A stretch of DNA of 51,686 bases from contig CAVSEK010000011.1 of the NCBI GenBank assembly GCA_963726975.1, forward strand, positions 1-51,686, in the 5' to 3' direction. Of the stretch, positions 6,672-14,216 are shown one piece after another. Within the stretch, counting starts at the first letter, position 1. Each line of letters starts with the position of its first letter. A program made the translations under genes and the position numbers. Source of the DNA: CAVSEK01 sp963726975 (lineage in GTDB: Bacteria; Actinomycetota; Actinomycetes; Mycobacteriales; SCTD01). The notes below the pieces were generated by a model. That model was not told where the DNA came from, did not search any database, and was given only the letters and a program-made list of their open reading frames with translations.

Positions 6672-7941
6672 GTGGAGCGCTTCGTGGTGACCGGCGGTGC
6701 CCGGCTCGCCGGGCGGGTCCCGGTGACGGGCGCCAAGAACAGCGTCCTCAAGCTCATGGCCGCCTCGCTGCTGGCCGAGGGCACCAGCCGGCTGACGGCG
6801 GTGCCCGACATCCTCGACGTCGCGATCATGAGCGAGCTGCTGCGCCGGCTGGGCTGCACGGTGGAGCGCGAGGGCGACGCGGTGAGCATCACCGTGCCCG
6901 AGCGGCCCGGTCACGAGGCCGACTACGACCTCGTACGGCGGATGCGCGCGTCGATCGCCGTCCTCGGGCCGCTCGTCGCCCGGTGCGGCGAGGCCAAGGT
7001 CGCCCTGCCCGGCGGCGACGCGATCGGCTCGCGCGGCCTGGACATGCACGTCTCCGGCCTGACCCGGCTCGGCGCGACGGTGACCAGCGAGCACGGCTAC
7101 CTGCTGGCCCGTGCGCCGCGGCTCACCGGGGCGACCGTCTGGCTGGACTTCCCGAGCGTCGGCGCGACCGAGAACCTGCTCATGGCGTCGGTGCTCGCCG
7201 AGGGCACCACGACGATCGACAACGCTGCGCGCGAGCCCGACATCGTCGACCTGTGCCGAGTTCCTGCAGGCGATGGGCGCGAGGATCGGCGGGCTCGGCA
7301 CGAGCACGCTCGAGGTCGAGGGCGTCACGGCCCTGTCGCCGGCCGAGCACCGCACGCTGCCCGACCGCATCGTCGCCGGTACGTGGGCGGTCGCCGCGAC
7401 GATGACCCAGGGCGACGTCTTCGTCGACGGCGGCCGGGCCGACCACCTGGAGATCGCGCTCGACAAGCTCGTGCAGTCCGGCGCGCAGGTGACCCCGGGC
7501 CCGGACGGCTTCCGGGTGCAGATGGACGCCCGGCCGCGCTCGGTCGACGTGGTGACGCTGCCCTACCCGGGCTTCCCGACCGACCTGCAGCCCATGGTGC
7601 TCGCGCTCAACGCGGTCGCCGACGGCACGGCGATGGTCACCGAGAACGTCTTCGAGGCCCGCTGGATGTTCGTCAACGAGCTCACCCGGCTCGGCGCGGA
7701 GGTGCGCACCGACGGCCATCACGCGGTCGTGCGGGGGCGCGAGCGGCTCTCCGGTGCCCCGGTGCGGGCGCACGACATCCGGGCCGGGGCGGCGCTGGTG
7801 CTGGCGGGGCTCACGGCCGAGGGCACGACCGAGGTCTACGACGTGGCCCACATCGACCGCGGCTACGAGGGCTTCGTCGACCAGCTCGTCGCGCTGGGCG
7901 CCGACGTGAGACGCGAGCCCGTACCGGACGACGGCTTCTGA
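6672..7941 (+). CDS. murA: UDP-N-acetylglucosamine 1-carboxyvinyltransferase, one frameshift
   Basis: 422 residues after removing one extra C near 7257 (DLC/EFLQAMGARIGGLG). MurA transfers enolpyruvate from PEP to UDP-GlcNAc, the first committed step of peptidoglycan synthesis, in the cytoplasm. The N-terminal TGAKNSVLKLMAASLL carries the conserved Lys-Asn. The active-site loop reads ALPGGDAIGSRG, with Asp116 in place of the usual Cys that fosfomycin alkylates. The C-terminal half has GGRADHLE, YPGFPTDLQP and DVAHIDRGYEGF. The Asp form is known from Mycobacterium and implies intrinsic fosfomycin resistance. The single frameshift in an essential gene is very likely a sequencing error. Confidence 0.95.
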
Positions 7942-7954
7942 GCCGACCGGCTCA
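7939..7954. terminator. Small hairpin at the murA 3' end
   Basis: TGAGCC, loop GACC, GGCTCA: a six-pair stem that includes the murA stop codon. It lies between murA and the convergent small membrane-protein gene and could end transcription from both sides. No U tract follows, as is common in actinobacteria. Confidence 0.4.
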
Positions 7955-7962
7955 GGTCGGGC

Positions 7963-8295
7963 TCAGGACGAGACGAGCGAGCGCGCCCGGTCGGCGTCCG
8001 CCCGGAAGACGAGCACGACGCGCTCGCCGGGCACGTCGCCCTCGGCCACCGTGCCGCGGATGCCCGCCGTGCGGAGCACCTCGCGCAGCACCTGCGCGTC
8101 CTCGTCGGCCCGCACGGTGGCGACCGGCACCAGCAGGCCGAAGTCGCCCTTGGCGCGCGCCGTCGCGAGGCGCACCGCGGTGCGGCGGTCGCGGTGGGAG
8201 GTCGAGAACACCCACCGGCACAGCAGGACGACCACGACCATCGCGCCGAGCGCGACGACGAGCGAGCCGGCCTGCGAGTACTGCGTCGGACCCAT
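7963..8295 (-). CDS. Small single-pass membrane protein of unknown function
   Basis: 110 residues. A short N-terminus (MGPTQYSQAG) is followed by one strong transmembrane helix at about 11-30 (LVVALGAMVVVVLLCRWVF). The cytoplasmic domain has two beta-rich halves, FGLLVPVATVRADEDAQVL and GTVAEGDVPGERVVLVFRAD, resembling the small alpha/beta fold of actinobacterial proteins with a DUF2007-like region. Intact and convergent with murA. No catalytic residues are evident. CAGACT six bases before the ATG could be a weak leaderless -10 box. Confidence 0.65.
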   Translation of the reverse strand: MGPTQYSQAGSLVVALGAMVVVVLLCRWVFSTSHRDRRTAVRLATARAKGDFGLLVPVATVRADEDAQVLREVLRTAGIRGTVAEGDVPGERVVLVFRADADRARSLVSS

Positions 8296-8441
8296 GACGA
8301 CAGTCTGACAGCGCCCGCCCCGGCGCGCCTCCCCGACCGGGCCGCCGTGGTGTGGGACACCACGGGCAACCCCGGAGCGGTCTGCGGCGTCCCCTCCGGC
8401 AGGACCTCCTCCTGCCGGGACCGGTCCAGGTCGGAGGACCC

Positions 8442-8778
8442 GTGCCCGCCCACCCCGCCCCCTGCCGCGCCGAGGTGCTCGAGCCCGGCCAGGTGCTCGC
8501 GCTCACCGGTCGCCTCGACGTCACCGGTGCCGCGGACGTGCGCCTGGCCCTCGTCGACGCTGCTCGGCGACGGCCAGGGCGACCTCGTCCTGGACTGCGC
8601 CGGCCTCACCGCCGTCGACGCCACCGGCCTCGGCGTGCTCGTCGGCGCGCACCGGCGGGCGCAGCGCGCCGGTCGCGTGCTCGTGCTGCTCGACGTGCAG
8701 CCGTCGGTCGGGCGTTCGCTGCTGCTCACCCGGCTCGACCGGGTCCTGCGCACCGCGCGGACCGCGCCCGCGCGCTGA
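8442..8778 (+). CDS. STAS-domain anti-anti-sigma-like protein, one frameshift
   Basis: 111 residues after removal of one extra G near 8562. The GTG start at 8442 has GGAGG five bases upstream. The fold signature is VLALTGRLDVTGAADVRLAL followed by LVLDCAGLTAVDATGLGVLV. In classical anti-anti-sigma factors (SpoIIAA/RsbV) the phosphorylated Ser lies in DSSGL; here the site reads DATGL, leaving a Thr as the only phospho-acceptor. Proteins of this type bind anti-sigma kinases in the cytoplasm. No kinase or PP2C gene is next to it, so its partner is unknown. Confidence 0.8.
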
Positions 8779-8823
8779 GCCGGCGCGTGGCGACGGTCAC
8801 GCCACGTCACCGGTCGCCCGGGC

Positions 8824-8851
8824 TCGACCTCCCGGAGGGCGCCACTACGCT
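8824..8851 (+). promoter_or_regulatory. Promoter of the ecm leader ORF (leaderless)
   Basis: TCGACC (8824-8829), 16 bases, then TACGCT (8846-8851). The -10 box is six bases before the ATG at 8858, the spacing seen for leaderless starts elsewhere in this window. Any mRNA from it would begin at or near that ATG, 38 bases before the ecm start. Confidence 0.5.
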
Positions 8852-8857
8852 CCGGCC

Positions 8858-8899
8858 ATGACGGTTGCGCACGCTGTCCGACAGGGGGTCCGGGCATGA
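8858..8899 (+). CDS. 13-codon leader peptide overlapping the ecm start
   Basis: ATG at 8858 opens a 13-residue frame, MTVAHAVRQGVRA, whose TGA stop (8897-8899) overlaps the ATG of the mutase gene (8896-8898) in the arrangement ATGA. The TACGCT box six bases upstream suggests a leaderless mRNA starting on this codon. Ribosomes finishing the leader would stop exactly on the mutase start, so translation of ecm may be coupled to or tuned by the leader. It has no run of one amino acid that would make it a classical attenuator. Too short to prove from composition; the case rests on geometry. Confidence 0.45.
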   Translation: MTVAHAVRQGVRA

Positions 8900-10989
8900 C
8901 CGAGCCGGTCCAGCAGTACGGCGCTGAGGTCCCCGGCGCCGAGAGCCCCACCCCGGCGGCCCCGGCGGAGGCGCGGGCGGCCGCCCCCGCGACGACGCGC
9001 GACCGCCCCTGGGTGATGCGGACGTACGCCGGCCACTCCTCGGCCACGGCGAGCAACGAGCTGTACCGCACCAACCTGGCCAAGGGCCAGACCGGCCTGT
9101 CGGTCGCCTTCGACCTGCCGACCCAGACCGGCTACGACCCCGACGACGAGCTCGCCCGCGGCGAGGTCGGCAAGGTCGGCGTGCCGGTGACGCACCTCGG
9201 CGACATGCGGGCGCTGTTCGACGGCATCCCGCTCGCCGAGATGAACACGTCGATGACGATCAACGCCACCGCGATGTGGCTGCTCGCGCTCTACCAGGTC
9301 GTCGCGGAGGAGCAGGGCGCCGACCCGGCGGCGCTCGCGCGGCACGACGCAGAACGACATCGTCAAGGAGTACCTCTCCCGCGGGACGTACGTCTTCCCG
9401 CCCGGGCCGTCGCTGCGCCTGATCACCGACATGGTCGCCTACACCGTCACGACCATGCCGAAGTGGAACCCGATCAACATCTGCAGCTACCACCTGCAGG
9501 AGGCCGGCGCGACGCCGGTGCAGGAGATCTCGTACGCCCTGTGCACCGCCATCGCCGTCCTCGACGCGGTGAAGGCCGCCGGGCAGGTGCCCGAGGAGCG
9601 CTTCGGCGAGGTCTGCGCGCGCATCTCGTTCTTCGTCAACGCCGGGGTGCGCTTCGTCGAGGAGATGTGCAAGATGCGCGCCTTCACGCAGCTGTGGGAC
9701 GAGCTGCTGCAGGAGCGCTACGGCGTGCAGGACCCCAAGCACCGGCGGTTCCGCTACGGCGTGCAGGTCAACTCGCTCGGCCTGACCGAGGCGCAGCCGG
9801 AGAACAACGTTCAGCGCATCGTGCTGGAGATGCTCGGCGTCACGCTGTCCAAGGACGCCCGCGCCCGCGCCGTGCAGCTGCCGGCGTGGAACGAGGCGCT
9901 CGGCCTGCCGCGGCCCGTGGGACCAGCAGTGGTCGCTGCGGCTGCAGCAGGTGCTGGCGTACGAGACCGACCTGCTGGAGTACGCCGACCTGTTCGAGGG
10001 CTCGGTCGTCGTCGACGCGCAAGGTCGACGAGCTCGTCGCGCAGGTGCGCGAGGAGGTCGACCGCGTGCAGGCGATGGGCGGGGCGGTCGCGGCCGTCGA
10101 GTCCGGCTACATGAAGAGCGCGCTCGTGGCCTCGCACGCCGAGCGCCGGCGCCGCATCGAGGCCGGTGAGGACGTCGTCGTCGGCGTCAACCGGTTCACC
10201 ACCACCGCCCCCAGCCCGCTCACCGCCGACCTGGACGGCGCGATCATGGTCGTCGAGCCGGAGGTCGAGCAGGCGGCGATCGACGCCGTCCGGCAGTGGC
10301 GCTCCGCGCGCGACGCCGCTGCCGTCGACGAGGCGCTGCGGACGCTGCGCGACGCGGCCAAGACCGACGCCAACCTCATGGCCGCCACGCTGGTGTGCGC
10401 CCGGGCAGGGGTGACGACGGGGGAGTGGGCCGGCGCGCTGCGCGAGGTCTACGGCGAGTACCGCGCGCCGACCGGGGTGGCGGGCGCCGTCGCCGGCGGC
10501 GAGGCCGGCAAGGAGATCGCCGCGGTGCGCGAGGCCGTCCGCCGCACCGGCGAGGAGCTCGGCGTCCGGCTGCGCTTCCTCGTCGGCAAGCCCGGTCTCG
10601 ACGGACACAGCAACGGCGCGGAGCAGATCGCGGTGCGCGCGCGCGACTGCGGCTTCGAGGTCGTCTACCAGGGCATCCGGCTGACCGCGGCCCAGATCGT
10701 CGCCGCGGCCGTCGAGGAGGACGTGCACGTCGTCGGGCTGTCGATCCTGTCCGGCTCGCACATGGAGGCCGTGCCGAGCGTGCTCGCCGGGCTGCGCGAG
10801 GCGGGCGCCGGCGACGTGCCGGTCGTCGTCGGCGGGATCATCCCGGAGTCGGACGCGGTGCGGCTCCGGGACCAGGGCGTCGCCCAGGTCTTCACGCCCA
10901 AGGACTTCTCCCTCACCGAGATCATGCAGGCGGTCGTCGACGTCGTCCGCCGGGCGAACGACCTGGAGCCGCTGCACCCGCCGGCGTAG
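8896..10989 (+). CDS. ecm: Adenosylcobalamin-dependent acyl-CoA mutase, ethylmalonyl-CoA mutase (MeaA) type, three frameshifts
   Basis: About 696 residues after removing three single extra bases (near 9343, 9911 and 10018). The barrel domain has MRTYAGHSSATASNELYR, GLSVAFDLPTQTGYD, MNTSMTINATAMWLLALYQ and MPKWNPINICSYHLQEAGA. The C-terminal B12-binding domain has GLDGHSNGAEQIA (the DxHxxG cobalt-ligand motif), LSILSGSHMEAVP and VVVGGIIPE. The single-chain form and the N-terminal wording match MeaA/ethylmalonyl-CoA mutases rather than two-subunit methylmalonyl-CoA mutase. Ethylmalonyl-CoA is the product of Ccr, whose gene lies at 18549-19886; MeaB and the adenosyltransferase are also in the window. 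Substrate is inferred from family wording and context. The frameshifts are probably sequencing errors. Confidence 0.88.
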   Translation: MTEPVQQYGAEVPGAESPTPAAPAEARAAAPATTRDRPWVMRTYAGHSSATASNELYRTNLAKGQTGLSVAFDLPTQTGYDPDDELARGEVGKVGVPVTHLGDMRALFDGIPLAEMNTSMTINATAMWLLALYQVVAEEQGADPAALARHDAERHRQGVPLPRDVRLPARAVAAPDHRHGRLHRHDHAEVEPDQHLQLPPAGGRRDAGAGDLVRPVHRHRRPRRGEGRRAGARGALRRGLRAHLVLRQRRGALRRGDVQDARLHAAVGRAAAGALRRAGPQAPAVPLRRAGQLARPDRGAAGEQRSAHRAGDARRHAVQGRPRPRRAAAGVERGARPAAARGTSSGRCGCSRCWRTRPTCWSTPTCSRARSSSTRKVDELVAQVREEVDRVQAMGGAVAAVESGYMKSALVASHAERRRRIEAGEDVVVGVNRFTTTAPSPLTADLDGAIMVVEPEVEQAAIDAVRQWRSARDAAAVDEALRTLRDAAKTDANLMAATLVCARAGVTTGEWAGALREVYGEYRAPTGVAGAVAGGEAGKEIAAVREAVRRTGEELGVRLRFLVGKPGLDGHSNGAEQIAVRARDCGFEVVYQGIRLTAAQIVAAAVEEDVHVVGLSILSGSHMEAVPSVLAGLREAGAGDVPVVVGGIIPESDAVRLRDQGVAQVFTPKDFSLTEIMQAVVDVVRRANDLEPLHPPA

Positions 10990-11079
10990 TCGGCCCCGCT
11001 CGCGCCTCGCTCGGGGGAGCGCAGGCGTACCGTGCCTGCTGCCGGGGGCGGCTCGGCGCCCTGGGAGCAGGAGGTCGGC

Positions 11080-11918
11080 ATGCGGGTCCCCGCCGCGGCA
11101 CCACGACGTCGGGTCGTGCGCGTCGGCGCCGCCGTGAGCACCGCGCTGCTGGCGGCGCCCGCGCTGGTGCTGGTGCTGGCCGCGCCGGTTGCCCGGCCGG
11201 GCGTCGTCCCGGCGCCCGACGTGGTCGCGGTCGGCCTTGCCGACGACCTGCCGGACCTGCCGCCGCTGCCGGTCGACGACCCGACCGACCCGCCGCCGTC
11301 GGACCCGCCGCCGTCGGACCCGCCGCCGTCGCGCGCTCGACCCGCCGTCGGACCCGCCGCCGTCCGACCCGCCGTCGGACCCGCCGTCGGACCCGCCGTC
11401 GGACCCGCCGTCGGACCCGCCGTCGGACCCGCCGTCGCAGCCGCCGTCGGACCCCCCGTCCGACCCGGCACCGACGGCCCCTCCGCCGTCGCCGTCGAGC
11501 CCCGCGCCCGGCAGCCCGTCGGCCGGGTCCGGCGGCTCCTCGCCCACCGGTGGCCCGGCCGGCCGCAGCACCACCGCGCGCGGGGCCTCGCCGACCGGGC
11601 CGGCCGGACCGACCCGCTCACCCGGTGGGGGCGGCCTCGGCGCGCTCGCCGAGCAGCTGCCAGGCCGTAGGGCCCACGCCCGACGCGGCCGTCCTCCCCT
11701 CTCCGCTGCCCGACCTCGGCCCGGCCGCGCTCGGCGGGGCCGCGCCCGCGACCGTCGACCTGGCGGCCCCGGCCGCGGCGGGCCAGCAGGCCGCGACGCG
11801 GTCGCCCGTGCTGCCCGCCCTGCTCGTCGCGCTCGCCGGGGCCGGCCTGCTCGCAGTGGTGCTCGACGCGCTGTTCCACGAGCAGCTGCTCGGGTTGCTC
11901 GGTCGCGACGGGGCCTGA
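11080..11918 (+). CDS. Proline-rich (PPSD-repeat) exported membrane protein, two frameshifts
   Basis: About 278 residues after two +1 changes (near 11335 and 11661). The ATG follows CAGGAGGTCGGC. A signal-type helix (VVRVGAAVSTALLAAPALVL, about residues 10-30) is followed by a short acidic stretch, roughly ten PPSD/PPPSD units, a Pro/Ser/Gly-rich stalk, and a C-terminal transmembrane helix (LPALLVALAGAGLLAVVLDAL) with a short charged tail. This suggests a rod-like extracytoplasmic stalk tethered to the membrane, but there is no recognisable binding or catalytic domain. The repeat invites length variation and misassembly, so the first frameshift may be a real slippage event. Confidence 0.65.
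11289..11463. repeat. Tandem 12-15 bp repeat coding PPSD/PPPSD
   Basis: Units of GACCCGCCGTCG (PPSD) and a 15-base variant with an extra CCG (PPPSD) run head to tail, with one divergent unit near 11330-11340 where the frame changes. Copy number is about ten. It lies wholly inside the proline-rich membrane-protein gene. Confidence 0.85.
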
Positions 11919-11985
11919 CGGGGCCGGACCGGGGCTGACGGGGGCTGACGGGGCTGACGGCCGCCGGGGCGACGCGGCCCCGCGG

Positions 11986-12172
11986 TCAGCCCCGGCGCCG
12001 CCCGGGGCGGCGCCGCGCGGTGCCGCCGACGCGCTGCAGCGCGTCTGCCGGCGCGCGGGTGCCGGTCGCCCAGGCGCACGCCGAGGGCCTCGAGGCCGCG
12101 GCCGGCGACGGGCAGCAGGACGGCCAGCAGGAGCCAGCGCCGGACGCGGGTCGGCAGGAAGGGCAGCACCAT
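11986..12172 (-). CDS. Small membrane-associated protein, one frameshift
   Basis: About 61 residues after one +1 change near 12065. It begins MVLPFLPTRVRRWLLLAVLL, a basic start and one hydrophobic helix, followed by RGLEALGVRLG and an arginine-rich tail (RVGGTARRRPGRRRG). The pattern, with one helix between basic ends, is common among short actinobacterial proteins of unknown role. It follows the DUF2071 gene by 27 bases on the same strand and may share its transcript. Confidence 0.5.
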
Positions 12173-12199
12173 CCTCCGCCTACCCCCGACCGGTCCGCC

Positions 12200-12967
12200 T
12201 CACCCGGCCGAGGACAGGGGACGCGGCCGACCGATCCGCACCGACACCCCGGGCGTCCACAGCACGTGCGGCGCTCCGGCGGCGCCGGGCAGGCCGGCGG
12301 CGGCCACGAGGTCGTCGCGCAGGTCGAGCAGCTCGGCGCGGTGCACCGGCCACGGCGCGTGCTCCACCGGGGCGTAAGACGGTGCGCCCGCCGTACCAGG
12401 TCGAGAACAGGCCCCAGCGGGCGGTGAGGAACAGCGTCAGCGGGTCGGTCGGCACCCGCTCGCCGGTGCGGACCCGCACCAGCCCGCCGGCTCCGCGGGG
12501 GCCCGGCCAGCGGCGGGCGGTCGTACGGACGGCGAGCGGTGCCCGGTGCCGTGGCGCACGGCCATCCGCGCCCACAGGTAGGGCAGCCGGTACGACGCGC
12601 GCGCCGCCAGCACCGGCAGCAGCCGCGACGCCTCCAGCGAGCGGAAGACCACGCCGCGGCGACCCGTGGCCGCGGGTCGTAGGCGTACAGCCGCACGTTG
12701 GTCTCGGCGAAGCCCGACAGCCACGGCAGCGCCGGCGTGCCGAGGATGCCGACGTCGCGACATGACGAAGGGGATGAGCCCGACCTAGGTCGTGCCGCCG
12801 TGCAGGTCGGGCACCGTCCCGGCCGGCAGCAGGGGCGCGACGACCTCAGGGGCGACCGGCCAGTGCAGCATCGTCAGGTCGGTCCAGCGCTGCCGGAAGA
12901 CCGCCCGCCCCACCGCTGCCGTCGGCGTCTCGCTGAGCGGCTCCGGGGCGACGTGGGCAGCGGTCAC
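12200..12967 (-). pseudogene. DUF2071 (YqjF-like) protein, disrupted by a stop and several frameshifts
   Basis: Piecing frames together gives a near-complete DUF2071 protein of about 250 residues: RWTDLTMLHWPVAPEVVAPL, LPAGTVPDLHGG, then GLIPFVM, LPWLSGFAETNVRLYAYD, RRGVVFRSLEASRLLPVLAA, RASYRLPYLWARMAVRHG, TDPLTLFLTARWGLFS and VSVRIGRPRPLSSAG at the end. Lesions are a TAG where TAC is expected (12787-12789), an extra T near 12761, a lost base near 12670, one or more changes at 12490-12540 and an extra T near 12375. This is the most damaged gene in the window, so real decay is possible, but the surrounding region is also error-prone. DUF2071 proteins have no established reaction. Confidence 0.75.
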
Positions 12968-13027
12968 GACCCGATCTGCCCCGCGGCCGCCGGTCCGCCG
13001 GACGCGTCGACCCGGCGCGCAGGTCAC

Positions 13028-13033
13028 TAGCCT
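13028..13033 (+). promoter_or_regulatory. -10 box for a leaderless nucS transcript
   Basis: TAGCCT ends six bases before the GTG at 13040, with no ribosome binding site between. Confidence 0.5.
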
Positions 13034-13039
13034 GCTGGC

Positions 13040-13690
13040 GTGCGCCTCGTCATCGCCCGCTGCTCGGTCGACTACGTCGGGCGGCTCACCGCCCACCTCC
13101 CGCTCGGCGACCCGGCTGCTGCTCGTCAAGGCCGACGGCAGCGTGCTCGTGCACGCCGACACCGGCGGCTACAAGCCGATGATGTGGATGACGCCGCCGT
13201 GCACGCTCGTGGAGAGCGCACGCACCTGGACGGTGAGCGGCAAGGACGGTGACCTGCTCGTCACGGTCGAGGAGGTGCTCTCCGACGTCGCGCACGACCT
13301 CGGCCGGGACCCGGGACTGATCAAGGACGGCGTCGAGAAGCACCTGCAGGAGCTGCTCGCCGACCAGTGCCACCTGCTGGGAGCGGGCTGGAGCCTGGTG
13401 CGCCGGGAGTACCAGACCGACATCGGCCCGGTCGACCTGCTGTGCCGCGACGACGCCGGCGCGGACGTGCTCGTCGAGGTCAAGCGGCACGCCGAGATCG
13501 ACGGGGTCGAGCAGCTGACCCGCTACCTGCAGCGGGTGCGCACCGTGCTCGGCCGGTGCGCGGGGTGCTCGCCGCGCAGACCTTCACGCCCCAGGCCAAG
13601 GTGCTCGCGGCCGACCGCGGCATCGCCTGCGTGCAGCTGGACTACGCGGCGATGCGCGGGCTCGAGAGCACGACCCCCACCCTGTTCTGA
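13040..13690 (+). CDS. nucS: Endonuclease NucS (actinobacterial mismatch repair), two frameshifts
   Basis: 216 residues once an extra G near 13110 and a missing C near 13555 are corrected; the two cancel, so the frame resumes. NucS/EndoMS cuts both strands at mismatched bases and replaces MutS/MutL in most actinobacteria. The N-terminal domain shows MRLVIARCSVDYVGRLTAHL, LLLVKADGSVLVHAD and WMTPPCTLVE. The RecB-like nuclease part has GWSLVRREYQTDIGPVDLLC and DVLVEVKRHAEIDGVEQLTRYLQ with the expected D-x(n)-E-x-K residues. The C-terminus reads GLESTTPTLF, resembling the beta-clamp-binding tail. The gene is probably intact in the living cell. Confidence 0.93.
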
Positions 13691-13703
13691 GGCGGGCCGG
13701 GGG

Positions 13704-14048
13704 TCAGCGCGGTCGCGGGACCCGGCCGCCGAGCGCCTCGTCGAGCCCGAGCAGCCCCAGGAGCCGCCGGACGGCCGACGGGGCGGCGCGCAGCTGCACG
13801 ACGCAGCCGGCGGGTCCGAGCAGGTCCCGCAGCCGCAGCAGGGCCCGCAGCCCCACGAGGTCGGCGAACGGCATCTCGGCCAGGTCCACGACGAGCAGCC
13901 CGAGCCCGGCCGGGTCGTCGGTGACCGGCGCCAGCGCGGCGTGCAGCAGGGGGGCCGTCGCCAGGTCGAGCTCGCCCCGGACCCGCGCCACCGCCGTACG
14001 GCCCTGTCGCTCCAGGTCGACGGTCAGCGCCGGCGCGGTCGCGGTCAT
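13704..14048 (-). CDS. STAS-domain protein lacking the usual phosphorylation site
   Basis: 114 residues from the ATG at 14048. The fold is clear: VARVRGELDLATAPLLHAAL, then LGLLVVDLAEMPFADLVGL and LRDLLGPAGCVVQLRAA. The segment that normally carries D-S/T-S-G-L reads FADLVGLRAL, with no Ser or Thr, so regulation by phosphorylation as in SpoIIAA/RsbV is unlikely. It may be a constitutive binder of an anti-sigma kinase or a sensor partner. It is divergent from the hydroxyacyl-CoA dehydrogenase gene across a 168-base region that holds an inverted repeat. Confidence 0.8.
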   Translation of the reverse strand: MTATAPALTVDLERQGRTAVARVRGELDLATAPLLHAALAPVTDDPAGLGLLVVDLAEMPFADLVGLRALLRLRDLLGPAGCVVQLRAAPSAVRRLLGLLGLDEALGGRVPRPR

Positions 14049-14114
14049 GCTCGGGATCCCCCGGGGCCGCGCCACCGCACCCGGCCGGGCGGCCGGGCGG
14101 GACGGGACCCCTGC

Positions 14115-14141
14115 GGCTGCCTGCTCAACCAGGAGGCAGCC
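14115..14141. promoter_or_regulatory. Inverted repeat in the STAS/dehydrogenase divergent region
   Basis: GGCTGCCT (14115-14122) and AGGCAGCC (14134-14141) are perfect complements around 11 bases. A minus-strand TAGGCT (14138-14143), a plausible -10 box for the STAS gene, overlaps one arm. The element could be an operator or a hairpin in the 5' leader of the STAS transcript. Confidence 0.45.
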
Positions 14142-14216
14142 TACGCCCGCCGGCCGCCCAGCCGCAGGGCCGCGCCGGGGCTCTGGGAGACTCGCCGGAC
14201 ACACGAGGAGGACGCA

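Noticed and set aside
8779..8895. Cobalamin riboswitch upstream of the mutase gene
   Set aside because: The region is only about 117 bases, lacks a convincing B12 box and the multi-stem core, and is mostly taken by the promoter and leader ORF.
9811..11574. Long minus-strand frames with Gly/Ser/Asp repeats
   Set aside because: They are antisense shadows of the mutase and PPSD-repeat genes created by strong codon bias, and have no start signals or domains.
13040..13690. Loss of NucS causing the many indels in the window
   Set aside because: NucS acts on base mismatches rather than small indels, and the indels are confined to the window ends, so a hypermutator does not explain them.
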